Both the position numbers and the translations under genes were made by a program. Positions 52,328-64,000 of a DNA stretch of 64,000 nucleotides are shown here, in pieces. Source of the stretch: Anthoceros angustus (lineage: Eukaryota; Streptophyta; Anthocerotopsida; Anthocerotales; Anthocerotaceae); the NCBI GenBank assembly GCA_010909165.1, contig MU008162.1:2108001-2172000 (forward strand), written 5' to 3'. The notes beneath the pieces are model-generated. The model searched no databases. It worked only from the letters and a program-made list of their open reading frames with translations, and was not told the DNA's origin. Every line of letters starts with the position of its first letter. Position 1 is the first letter of the stretch.

Positions 52328-53790
52328 GTTTCGTGGTCACATACAAGCAAGCATGCATGGAAAGGGACGATATATGCCCATTATAACTCTTGGACTAGGA
52401 ATAATGAAATCTTGAATCAAGAATGCCCCCATGAAACCATTCCACAAGCTATGCCATGAAACACTATACTTCCTTGCCTCTCTAGCTGGCTCTAGAGTCC
52501 CGAGTCTGGCGTGTCGTGGCCATGGATACAACAAATAAGTCCTATATATTTCGTAGCAATATTAATTCCACCGCTTGCTATGGAGAAGACACTTCTATTC
52601 CATTTTGTATGTGGAGAAGACACTTCGATTCCTTCGTTGTGGAAGACAGATCGATTCCACTACTACATGGAGAAGACACTTCGACTCTAAGCCGTGTGGA
52701 AGACACTTCGACTCTAGTTGCTCGTGAGAAGACGCTTCTTGATAGAGTGCATGCCATGGCCATGGATACGATAAATTAGTCCATTAACGCGTCTAGATCC
52801 GATCGAGCTTGGAGCCCTCTACCGTGGCCATGGATCGACAAATTAGTCAAGTAATGTCTAGATGCGATCAAAGCTTGGAGCCTCTTGGGTTCTTCCGGCC
52901 ATTCGATCTAAGTAATCTTTGTAAGGACATTCTCTTGAGAGACCGAGTAAGGGCGTGTGTTGGGCACGTTTGTAACTTTTATTTTATAAAGCCTTAAATT
53001 TATTAAAACAAAAGAGGATATGTTGTAAATCGATAAGATAATTATTGCAATCGATGTGCATCCTTGTAGAATAATGCTTTGTAGTCACGTATAAGCAAGA
53101 TCGTAAAGGGACCATAAAAATATTCAAGGTGAGGCAATGGAGTCACCATCCAATAGTTTAAGCAAAGAATTTCAAAAGAGACCAGAGTTACCATCAAATG
53201 GTCTAAGATAGGCAGAAGATTGGCTCAAGATAGCGAGATATTTCTAAGGCGAGGGCGATGAAGTCACCATCAAATGTTTTAAGCAAAGAATTTCAAGGCG
53301 TAACCATGAGAGATAGTTACCATTCAATGATGGCTCAAGATAGTGAGACTTTAATGGAAGATCTTCCCACTTGTGATCTCCCAATGCTACGTAGTGGCTC
53401 AATGGGAAGAAAATATTAAAACCAATACCTCAACCTTTTGATACGTAACGTGAAGAAGAAGAAAAGACACTTACTTAACCCTTAAGACACAATCCTACGT
53501 AACCCCGATTGAGAAAATGTATTACTTCATTTACCCATTCGTGGTATTATGTGACTTCATGGCTCCCTCCAAAAATTTGAGAAAGCGTATTACTTCATTT
53601 ACCCATTGGTGGCATCATTGGACTTCATGGAGTGCAGTTGCCTGCACTGCCGAGTCCGCTGATTGTAGTCGAACCGCAGTCCGGGTGCAAGTCGATCTTC
53701 GCCCGCCACTTTCCGCCTTATTTTACACTCCATACCTCTGAAAAAAAATAAGTGACTTGTTCCTAACCCCAAGGAGAGCCGTTGTCCACA

Positions 53791-54149
53791 ATGAGTAATG
53801 TCGAAGCATGGCAAAATTGGAAGTATGTTCCAAAACTCACACTTTGCACATTAACATATGGGGATTTATGAATGGAGATCCAAATACGTAAATCATGGCT
53901 TATCAAATATTATTATCACTTCCACATCTTGTGACATCCATTGTTCTCTATTGCCTCTATGAAGTCAACTTTAGACCCTACCATGATGAGATGCTAATTA
54001 GTAATAAAGTTTTAGTTGACGAAGATAGAGTCAAAGATATGGTTGAAAGTCTCAATGAGCTTTATGTATGGTCAAATCTCCCAAAAGTTCAAGACATCAT
54101 CACCTTTGAAAAGGAAGTCACATATGAAGAATTTGTGTATCCACCGTAG
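53791..54149 (+). pseudogene. Small-protein relic, array copy 2
   Basis: Same ACG TAA stop before MAYQ; one A missing in CCAAAACTCAC shifts the frame upstream. Open part 53895-54149. Confidence 0.7.
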
Positions 54150-55611
54150 AATAATGTTTCGTGGTCACATACAAGCAAGCATGCATGGAAAGGGACGATA
54201 TATGCCCATTATAACTCTTGGACTAGGAATAATGAAATCTTGAATCGAATGCCCCCATGAAACCATTCCACAAGCTATGCCATGAAACTCAGATACTTCC
54301 TTGCCTCTCTAGGCTCTAGAGTCCCGAGTCCCGGCGCAGTGCGTGTCGTGGCCATGGATACAACAAATAAGTCCTATATATTCGTAGCAATATTAATTCC
54401 ACCGCTTGCTATGGAGAAGACACTTCGATTCCAGCTCACTGATGTGGAGAAGACAGATCTCGATTCCAAATTGTCGTTGTGGAGAAGACAGATCCGATTC
54501 CACTACCGTGAGAAGACACTTCGACTCTAGTCACTGTGAGAAGACACTCGACTCTAGTTGCTCGTTGTGGAGAAGACGCTTGATAGAGTGCATGCCATGG
54601 CCATGGATACGATAAATTAGTCCATTAACGCCTAGATCCGATCGAAGCTTGGAGCCTCTACCGTGGCCATGGATCGACAAATTAGTCAAGTAATGTCTAG
54701 ATGCGATCAAAGCTTGGAGCCTCTTGGGTTCTTCCGGCCATTCGATCTAAGTAAGGACATTCTCTTGAGACCGAGTAAGGACGTGTTGCACGCTTTGTAA
54801 CTTTTATTTTATAAAGCCTTAAATTTATTAAAACAAAAGAGGATATGTTGTAAATCGATAAGATAATTATTGCAATCGATGTGCATCCTTGTAGAATAAT
54901 GCTTTGTAGTCACGTATAAGCAAGATCGTAAAGGGACCATAAAAATATTTCCAAGGTGAGGGCAATGGAGTCACCATCCAATAGTTTAAGCAAAGAATTT
55001 CAAGGCGTAACGAGTTACCATCAAATGGTCTAAGATAGGCGTAAGATTGGCTCAAGATAGCGAGATATTTCTAAGGCAGATGAAGTCACCATCAAATGTT
55101 TTAAGCAAAGAATTTCAAGGCGTAATCAGAGATAGTTACCATTCAATGATGGCTCAAGATAGTGAGACTTTAATGGAAGATCTTCCCACTTGAGCCTCCC
55201 AATGCTACGTAGTGGCTCAATGTCGGGAAGAAAATATTAAAACCAATACCTCAACCTTTTGATACGATATAGAAGAAGAAGAAAAGACACTTACTTAACC
55301 CTTAAGACACAATCCTACGAAGCCTCCAAGCCATTGAGAAAATGTATTACTTCATTTACCCATTCGTGGTATTATGTGACTTCATGGCTCGCCCAAAAAT
55401 TTGAGAAACGACATTTCATTTACCCATTGGTGGCATCATTGGACTTCATGGAGTGACATCCTCACGTTCCCATCTTTTGTCTTTGCTTCTCATAACATTT
55501 TCCTTTTTGTAAATAGATAAGAATCATTTTACTTTGCTTTTGATACCACTTTCGCTACAAAGCTTGGAAGAGGACATAGTAATATTAAAATATTCAATGA
55601 AACATATAGAC

Positions 55612-55895
55612 GTTATGGAAATGGAGATCCAAATACGTAAATCATGGCTTATCAAATATTATTATCACTTCCACATCTTGTGACATCCATTGTTCTCTAT
55701 TGCCTCTATGAAGTCAACTTTAGACCCTACCATGATGAGATGCTAATTAGTAATAAAGTTTTAGTTGACGAAGATAGAGTCAAAGATATGGTTGAAAGTC
55801 TCAATGAGCTTTATGTATGGTCAAATCTCCCAAAAGTTCAAGACATCATCACCTTTGAAAAGGAAGTCACATATGAAGAATTTGTGTATCCGTAG
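55612..55895 (+). pseudogene. Small-protein relic, array copy 3 (5'-truncated)
   Basis: Starts at GGAAATGGAGATCCAAATAC, joined directly to the tail of the previous unit. Carries the same ACG TAA stop. Open part 55644-55895. Confidence 0.7.
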
Positions 55896-58800
55896 AATAA
55901 TGTTTCCATTGGTCACATACAAGCAAGCATGCATGGAAAGGGACGATATATGCCCATTATAACTCTTGGACTAGGAATAATGAAATCTTGAATCGAATGC
56001 CCCCATGAAACCATTCCACAAGCTATGCCATGAAACTGTATACTTCCTTGCTCTAATTCTTTGCGCTCTAGAGTCCCGAGTCCCGCAGCAGGGTCGTGGC
56101 CATGGATACAACAAATAAGTCCTATATATTTTACATTAGCAATATTAATTCCATTGCTTGCTATGGAGAAGACACTTCTCGATTCCAGTGCTACATGTTT
56201 GTATGTGGAGAAGACACTTCGATTCCAAATTGTCGTTGTGGAGAAGACAGATCGATTCCACTACCGTGGAGAAGACACTTCGACTCTAGTCACTGTGGAG
56301 AAGACACTTCGACTCTAGTTGCTCGTGGAGAAGACGCTTCTTGATAGAGTGCATGCCATGGCCATGGATACGATAAATTAGTCCATTAACGTCTAGATCC
56401 GATCAAGCTTGGAGCCTCTACCGTGGCCATGGATCGACAAATTAGTCAAGTAATGTCTAGATGCGATCAAAGCTTGGAGCCTCTTGGGTTCTTCCGGCCA
56501 TTCGATCTAAGTAATCTGTAAGGACATTCTCTTGAGAGACCGAGTAAGGACGTGTTGGGCACGTTTGTAACTTTTATTTTATAAAGCCTTAAATTTATTA
56601 AAACAAAAGAGGATATGTTGTAAATCGATAAGATAATTATTGCAATCGATGTGCATCCTTGTAGAATAATGCTTTGTAGTCACGTATAAGCAAGATCGTA
56701 AAGGACCATAAAAATATTCAAGGTGAGGGCAATGGAGTCACCATCCAATAGTTTAAGCAAAGAATTTCAAGACAATGAGTTACCATCAAATGGTCTAAGA
56801 TAGGCGAAGATTGGCTCAAGATAGCGAGATATTTCTAAGGCGAGGACGATGAAGTCACCATCAAATGTTTTAAGCAAAGAATTTCAAGGCAGAACCGCAG
56901 AGATAGTTACCATTCAATGATGGCTCAAGATAGTGAGACTTTAATGGAAGATCTTCCCACTTGACAGTCTCCCAATGCTACGTAGTGGCTCAATGCTGGG
57001 AAGAAAATATTAAAACCAATACCTCAACCTTTTGATACGTAACATAGAAGAAGAAGAAAAGACACTTACTTAACCCTTAAGACACAATCCTACGTAGCTT
57101 CAGTCTCCAAGCCATTGAGAAAATGTATTACTTCATTTACCCATTCGTGGTATTATGTGACTTCATGGCTCGCCTCCAAAAATTTGAGAAACGTATTACT
57201 TCATTTACCCATTGGTGGCATCATTGGACTTCATGGAGTGACATCCTCACGTTCCCATCTTTTGTCTTTGCTTCTCATAACATTTTCCTTTTTGTAAATA
57301 GATAAGAATCATTTTACTTTGCTTTTGATACCACTTTCGCTACAAAGCTTGGAAGAGGACATAGTAATATTAAAATATTCAATGAAACATATAGAATCAA
57401 GAAATTTATGTCTAATGCATCAACATCTATTCATCGGGCATAAGTCTAGTATAGTCTGCTCATTGTGGAGAAGACACTTCACGACTCTAGTTGCTCGGCA
57501 TGGAGAAGGCGCTTGATAGAGTGCATGCCATGGCCATGGATACGATAAATTAGTCCATTAACGTCTAGATCCGATCGAGCTTGGAGCCTCTGGTACAAGT
57601 ACATGGATCGACAAATTAGTCAAGTAATGTCTAGATCACGATCAAAGCTTGGAGCCTCTTGGGTTCTTCCGGCCATTCGATCTAAGTAATCTGTAAGGAC
57701 ATTCTCTTGAGAGGCGAGTAAGGACGTGTTGGGCACGTTTGTAACTTTTATTTTATAAAGCCTTAAATTTATTAAAACAAAAGAGGATATGTTGTAAATC
57801 GATAAGATAATTATTGCAATCGATGTGCATCCTTGTAGAATAATGCTTTGTAGTCACGTATAAGCAAGATCGTAAAGGACCATAAAAATATTTCCAAGGT
57901 GAGGGCAATGGAGTCACCATCCAATAGTTTAAGCAAAGAATTTCAAGAACCACGGAGTTACCATCAAATGGTCTAAGATAGGCAGAAGATTGGCTCAAGA
58001 TAGCGAGATATTTCTAAGGCGAGGGCGATGAAGTCACCATCAAATGTTTTAAGCAAAGAATTTCAAGGCGAACCCCATGAGATAGTTACCATTCAATGAT
58101 GGCTCAAGATAGTGAGACTTTAATGGAAGATCTTCCACTTGCCAGGTCTCCCAATGCTACGTAGTGGCTCAATCTTTGGGAAGAAAATATTAAAACCAAT
58201 ACCTCAACCTTTTGATCGAATATAGAAGAAGAAGAAAAGACACTTACTTAACCCTTAAGACACAATCCTATTTAGCTTGCCTCTCAAGCCATTGAGAAAA
58301 TGTATTACTTCATTTACCCATTCGTGGTATTATGTGACTTCATGGCTCCTGCCTCCAAAAATTTGAGAAACGTATTACTTCATTTACCCATTGGTGGCAT
58401 CGTTGGACTTCATGGAGTGACATCCTCACTGCTCCATCTTTTGTCTTTGCTTCTCATAACATTTTCCTTTTTGTAAATAGATAAGAATCATTTTACTTTG
58501 CTTTTGATACCACTTTCGCTACAAAGCTTGGAAGAGGACATAGTAATATTAAAATATTCAATGAAACATATAGAATCAAGAAATTTATGTCTAATGCATC
58601 AACATCTATTCATCGGGCATAAGTCTAGTATAGTCTGCTCATTGACCAAAGGTGGTCCTTGGGTCCTATTTTAGATCGTACTAGGACCGTCCCCCAGAAA
58701 GAGGGGCCCGGGCCCGGGACGTGGTCAAAAAATGCCTTGCTTCGTATCATATTTGTGAATGGCAGTGAGTAGTACATATGGGAAGGTGAAAGTGAAGTTA

Positions 58801-59168
58801 TCTACTAAAAGCTTTTCCTTTTGCTCCATCCTTATGGATAAACATGTCATGTATGAAGATCATAAGCTTATCTTGTTAGAGAATTTGGAGACTTTATATG
58901 TAGATATTTCAAAGTGTAGAGAATTTGGAGACTTTACATAGATATTTCAAAGTGCAAAGAATTTGGTATTGATATTTCAAAGTGTACATCAAGTCCCTTG
59001 CTTTGGAAGTTTAATGTTTGATATGGAGTAGGCCGTAGGGCACTAACAAGCGGACAAGGGCATGATTTATAATCCACGGGGCCATGGAGCTAGGAATGGA
59101 TGCCACCCACCAGTATCGATCCGTCCCAAGGACGCTTTCAAGACTGTGGAGTTCCAGTGAACTAAGTC

Positions 59169-59317
59169 TGCATGCCACTCCTTGAAGGGAGGACCACAAG
59201 AAGTATATCACCCATGAAGTGCATGCCACTCCTTGAAGGGAGGACCACAAGAAGTATATCACCCATGAAGTGCATGCCACTCCTTGAAGGGAGGACCACA
59301 AGAAGTATATCACCCAT
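59169..59317. repeat. 51-bp tandem repeat (three units; two at 63400-63497)
   Basis: TGCATGCCACTCCTTGAAGG plus GAGGACCACAAGAAGTATATCACCCATGAAG at 59169, 59220 and 59271. The duplicate segment at 63401 has two units, so copy number has changed since the larger duplication. Confidence 0.9.
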
Positions 59318-60189
59318 GTCAAAGCGTTGACCCCTAATTGACGGGCTTTTCTAGGATCTTTTAATCGAATAAATCTGAAAATTACCCTACTAAGCTACAC
59401 ATATTTTACGATTATTGAGGACCTCGTTGAATTCTTGAGTTATTGCGTGCTTAACTTACTGATCATGTCTCGACGGGAGTGCACTCCTCCTTCTTGAGTC
59501 CATGCACACATGACAACTATGCCACTATGACCGCCCTCAAGCCCGCAATGAGTGTTCATCCTCGCTGCCTCGCTTATGGAGGAGGCCTTCCCGATCCTTG
59601 ACCGCAAACCTAATAGTACGTTCTAAGAAATTCCCAAAGGCAAACGACTAGCGAGTTGGAAGGGCTAAACTACATGTCGTCTATTTGGCCAGCCCGCAAC
59701 GCCTTAGGGCAACGGAATCCCATCCCACAACATTGCGGCTTCACTCGTTTGTATCCTAGTTCGCAGTAACAGGCCACCGTTACACACATGGGTGTTTCAA
59801 ATTGGCATGGAGTAGTGGAACCACGTCATGAGGATTTATGAAGGTGTCCGCGTATGGCAACATCGAAAATCAAGGTCACCTTTATCGCAAGAAGAAAATC
59901 CAAGGTCACCTTGGAAGAAAATCCAAGGTCACGCGGCAGCAAATCAAGGTCACCTTTGCTGCAACACAAGCTCAAATTGGGCTTCAAGGGTCTTACTAGC
60001 CATTGGCAAGGTCATCCAAACCACCGCCGCAACAAAACCAACAAGTTTCTACCGCACCCAAGTTAAGATTTTGAGTAGAAAATAGGTTGGAGACCCAAGG
60101 AACAATGTTTCTTTTGCCTCTTCACAAATTAGATGCAATTGATAATTTGGGGCTGCAGCTTACTAGTATCTCCACGCCCAGCCCCACCT

Positions 60190-60466
60190 GTTGTGTTCAT
60201 AAGCTGGAGTGAAAACTGGAGAAGTGTTCAAAATTCTTCCGGATCTTGCTAATCTGGCACTGTAGAACTCCTTCTTGCTGCATCCAGGTATGGCCCTGAC
60301 CATCCCAAGTGGCTAGGCCCCTTCTCCGCCAACACTCCATCATACGAAGGAGAATTCCGCTGGCTACGACTGCGGCCGGGCCTATCCGCGACCGAGACAT
60401 TCGCCAAGAACAGGGAGTTGGAGGTGATCCATGCTGGGCTATGTCGTGGAGTGCCGTGCGTGCGGG
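60190..60466 (+). pseudogene. Truncated LHCII pseudogene
   Basis: Matches the end of the LHCII copy 2 intron (TTCTTCCGGATCTTGCT, TGCTGCATCCAGGTATGGCC) and the first ~180 bases of exon 2, through ACATTCGCCAAGAACAGGGA and GTGATCCATGCTGGGCTATG. It then jumps to sequence corresponding to about 47266. Several small deletions break the frame (GAAGGAGAATTCCGCTGGCT). About 830 bp, containing the rest of exon 2 and the 3' UTR, is missing. Confidence 0.9.
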
Positions 60467-63400
60467 GGACACTAAATCGGTCCGAAATGCCCAAATCCGA
60501 TCGGAGCTTGGAACATCTCGGTTCTTCCTCATCTTCGATTTGAGGAATCCTCGTAGGACGTTGACTTGAGACACCGAGATAGGACTTGCTCGGCACATTT
60601 GTAACTATTTATTTTACAAAGCACAGAATTTATTGAAAAAAAAGGTGGCTATATATGTGGTATATGGGTTCACTAATTATCGTATTGAAAAGTAATCGTG
60701 TGATTACCTATAGATGTTATGCACTCTTCAAGGCTATAATTCCAACCTTTCATAGAGCTTATTTGGTTGATCGGAATCATAATAATCCAAGATAAAGTCT
60801 TATTCTTTATCTTTCATTTGACTTCTGAGGACAAAAGCCAATCCAAGACAAAGTTATGGGTCTTTTGAACTGCTTTGTAATCTTCCACTTGACTTACAAG
60901 AACAAATTATTATGAAGTATATGAGTAATGTCGAGCATGGCAAAATTGGAAGTATGTTCCAAAACTCACACTTTGCACATTAACATATGGGGATTTATGA
61001 ATGGAGATCCAAATACGTAAATCATGGCTTATCAAATATTATTATCACTTCCACATCTTGTGACATCCATTGTTCTCTATTGCCTCTATGAAGTCAACTT
61101 TAGACCCTACCATGATGAGATGCTAATTAGTAATAAAGTTTTAGTTGACGAAGATAGAGTTAAAGATATGGTTGAAAGTCTCAATGAGCTTTATGTATGG
61201 TCAAATCTCCCAAAAGTTCAAGCCATCATCACCTTTGAAAAGGAAGTCACATATGAAGAATTTGTGTATCCACTGTAGAATAATGTTTCGTGGTCACATA
61301 CAAGCAAGCATGCATGGAAAGGGACGATATATGCCCATTATAACTCTTGGACTAGGAATAATGAAATCTTGAATCAACAATGCCCCCCATGAAACCATTC
61401 CACAAGCTATGCCATGAAACCTGTATACTTCCTTGCCTCTCTAGCTGCTGGCTCTAGAGTCCCGAGTCCTGGCAGTGTGCGTGTCGTGGCCATGGATACA
61501 ACAAATAAGTCCTATATATTTCGTAGCAATATTAATTCCAGGTGCTTGCTATGGAGAAGACACTTCATTCAGTCAACATGTGGAGAAGAGCCTCGATTCC
61601 AAATGCTTGCTATGGAGAAGACACTTCTCGATTCCAGTATGTGGAGAAGAGCCTCGATTCCACTGATTCGTTGTGGAGAAGGATCCGATTCCATTCAGGA
61701 GAAGACACTTCGACTCTAGCGTCGTGGAAGACACTTCGACTCTAGTTGCTCGTGGAGAAGGCGCTTCTTGATAGAGTGCATGCCATGGCCATGGATACGA
61801 TAAATTAGTCCATTAACGTCTAGATCCGATCAAGCTTGGAGCCTCTACCGTGGCCATGGATACGACAAATTAGTCAAGTAATGTCTAGATGCGATCAAAG
61901 CTTGGAGCCTCTTGGGTTCTTCCGGCCATTCGATCTAAGTAATCAGTAAGGACATTCTCTTGAGAGACCAGTAAGGACGTGTTGGGCACGTTTGTAACTT
62001 TTATTTTATAAAGCCTTAAATTTATTAAAAACAAAAGAGGATATGTTGTAAATCGATAAGATAATTATTGCAATCGATGTGCATCCTTGTAGAATAATGC
62101 TTTATAGTCACGTATAAGCAAGATCGTAAAGGGACCATAAAAATATTTCAAGGTGAGGGCAATGGAGTCACCATCCAATAGTTTAAGCAAAGAATTTCAA
62201 GGCGTAACCACGAGTTACCATCAAATGGTCTAAGATAGGCGTAAGATTGGCTCAAGATAGCGAGATATTTCTAAGGCGAGGACGATGAAGTCACCATCAA
62301 ATGTTTTAAGCAAAGAATTTCAAGGTAACACAGAGATAGTTACCATTAAATGATGGCTCAAGATAGTGAGACTTTAACGGAAGATCTTCCCACTTGACAG
62401 TCTCCCAATGCTACGTAGTGGCTCAATCTTGGGAAGAAAATATTAAAACCAATACCTCAACCTTTTGATACGTAATAGAGAAGAAGAAAAGACACTTACT
62501 TAACCCTTAAGACACAATCCTACGGTCTCAAGCGATTGAGAAAATGTATTACTTCATTTACCCATTCGTGGTATTATGTGACTTCATGGCTCCCGCCTCC
62601 AAAAATTTGAGAAACGTATTACTTCATTTACCCATTGGTGGCATCATTGGACTTCATGGAGTGACATCTCTCAGTTCCCATCTTTTGTCTTTGCTTCTCA
62701 TATCATTTTCCTTTTTGTAAATAGATAAGAATCATTTTACTTTGCTTTTGATACCACTTTCGCTACAAAGCTTGGAAGAGGACATAGTAATATTAAAATA
62801 TTCAATGAAACATATAGAATCAAGAAATTTATGTCTAATGCATCAACATCTATTCATCGGGCATAAGTCTAGTATAGTCTTCATTGACCGGTGGTCCTTG
62901 GGTCCTATTTTAGATCGGCACTTAACGACTATCGTCCAAAAAGAGGCGGATCACCGACGTGGTCAAAAAAATGCCTTGCTCAGTATCATATTTGTGAATG
63001 GCAGGTTAGTAGTACATATGGGAAGGTGAAAGTGAAGTTATCTACTAAAAGCTTTTCCTTTTGCTCCATCCTTATGGATAAACATGTCATGTATGAAGAT
63101 CATCGAAGCTTATCTTGTTAGAGAATTTGAGACTTTATATGTAGATATTTCAAAGTGTAGAGAATTTGGAGACTTTACATAGATATTTCAAAGTGCAAAG
63201 AATTTGGTATTGATATTTCAAAGTGTACATCAAGTCCCGTGGAAGTTTAATGTTTGATATGGAGTAGGCCGTAGGGCACTAACAATCAAGTGGCGCATAA
63301 GGGCATGATTTATAATCCAGGGCCATGGAGCTAGGAATGGATGCCACCCAGTACTGATCCCCAAGGACGCTTTCAAGACTGTGGAGTTCCAAGAACCAAG

Positions 63401-64000
63401 TGCATGCCACTCCTTGAAGGGAGGACCACAAGAAGTATATCACCCATGAAGTGCATGCCACTCCTTGAAGGAGGACCACAAGAAGTATATCACCCATGTC
63501 AAAGCGTTGACCCCTAATTGACGGGCTTTTTCTAGGATCTTTTAATCGAATAAATCTGAAAATTACCCTACTAAGCTACACATATTTTCACTTCTGATTA
63601 TTGAGGACCTTGTTGAATTCTTGAGTTATTGCGTGCTTAACTTGCCTCGATCATGTCTCGTATCGGGAGTGCACTCCTCCTTCTTGAGTCCATGCACACA
63701 TGACAACTATGCCACTAAGGTGTCCTCAAGCCCGCAATGAGTGTTCATCCTCGCTTATGGAGGAGGCCTTCCGATCCTTGACTGCAAACCTAATAGTACG
63801 TTCTAAGAAATTCAAAGGCCCGAACGACTAGCGAGTTGGAAGGGCTAAACTACATCTTTATTTGGCGATCCCGAACGCCTTAGGGCAACGGAATCCCATC
63901 CCACAACATTGCGGCTTCACTCGTTGTATCCTAGTTCGCAGGTAACAGTGGCCACCATACACATGGGTGTTTCAAATTGGCATCGTGGAGTAGTGGAACC
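60466..64000. repeat. Duplicate of 47290-48600 plus array tail
   Basis: 60466-60830 matches 47290-47690. The ORF relic follows, then the GAAGAC minisatellite (61551-61775), the AT-rich tail to 62880, and 62885-64000, which repeats 58650-59800. The window ends inside this unit. Confidence 0.8.
60857..61278 (+). pseudogene. Small-protein relic, array copy 4
   Basis: Keeps the full 5' part (ATGGGTCTTTTGAACTGCTT), but with frame changes there, at GTCGAGCATGG and at CCAAAACTCAC. Same ACG TAA stop before MAYQ. Open part 61024-61278, ending CCACTGTAG like the 47689 copy. Confidence 0.7.

Larger units (their letters stand above)
51801..60150. repeat. Nested tandem array of the small-protein block
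   Basis: Unit 1 is 51801-53625 and unit 2 begins at 53626 (offset 1825; both start CATGGAGTGCAGTTGCCTGC). Unit 3 joins at about 55612, cut inside the ORF, and unit 4 joins at about 57465, cut inside the minisatellite. Each unit has the same order: ORF relic, AAGCATGCATGGAAAGGGAC block, GAAGAC minisatellite, GCATGCCATGGCCATGGATA block, an AT-rich tail with TCACCATCAAATGTTTTAAG, and the TTACTTCATTTACCCATT block. 58640-60150 is an extra segment found again at 62885-64000. Confidence 0.85.

Overview
This window is nuclear DNA of a land plant. The evidence is intron-rich genes with plant-type splice sites, two light-harvesting (LHCII) genes, a U2 snRNA, a long PLS-type pentatricopeptide repeat (PPR) gene, plant-only families (DUF506, At4g15545-like, ATXR4-like) and CCCTAAA telomere-type motifs. 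Low gene density, abundant decayed retroelements and the style of the PPR repeats suggest a seed-free vascular plant, most likely a fern. That last step is inference.

Layout: 0-3.6 kb holds a decayed retroelement gag-like reading frame (minus strand) with an internal ~1.1 kb tandem duplication. 4.1-5.2 kb is a non-LTR reverse transcriptase fossil. 5.1-6.6 kb is a 611-bp duplication grading into CCCTAAA-rich DNA. 7.2-8.75 kb is a cluster of tRNA-Asp-like units with a non-standard anticodon region, followed by a LINE 3' end (8.74-9.76 kb). 10.7-12.6 kb is a nine-exon SET-domain gene (ATXR4-like) whose exon phases can nearly all be reconciled by hand. 13.1-14.25 kb is LHCII gene copy 1 (minus). 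14.9-16.0 kb holds a minisatellite and a MITE. 16.8-17.0 kb is a U2 snRNA (minus). 17.5-21.1 kb is the PPR gene, then satellites to 23.4 kb. 23.9-28 kb holds an old pseudogene, a two-exon coiled-coil gene fragment, an intact member of an unrecognised small protein family (25840-26343) and a MITE. 29.1-32.1 kb is an At4g15545-like gene with an internal duplication of its Ser/Pro-rich exons. 32.2-36.7 kb is duplicated non-coding DNA, a MITE and tandem repeats. 38.0-39.8 kb is a DUF506 gene (minus). 41.5-42.6 kb is a GC-rich 560-bp duplication. 45.5-46.9 kb is LHCII copy 2 (plus), an inverted partner of copy 1.

From 47 kb to the end the window is a nested tandem array built on the small-protein gene at 47689-48114. 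At least four derived, disrupted copies (52.0, 53.9, 55.6 and 61.0 kb) carry a GGAGAAGACACTTCGA minisatellite and long AT-rich tails. A truncated LHCII pseudogene at 60.2 kb shows that the block downstream of LHCII copy 2 was itself duplicated. A Ty1/copia fossil (48.6-49.8 kb) and a second gag-like fragment (51.1-51.6 kb) sit inside this region.

The genes do not form a pathway. Likely functional loci are the two LHCII genes, the SET-domain gene, the PPR gene, the At4g15545-like gene, the DUF506 gene and possibly the U2 snRNA and the 25840 ORF. Exon boundaries were placed by hand from GT/AG signals, phase and remembered family sequence; no alignment was run. Small indels between repeat copies are so concentrated at fixed spots that some apparent frameshifts and stops may be assembly errors.
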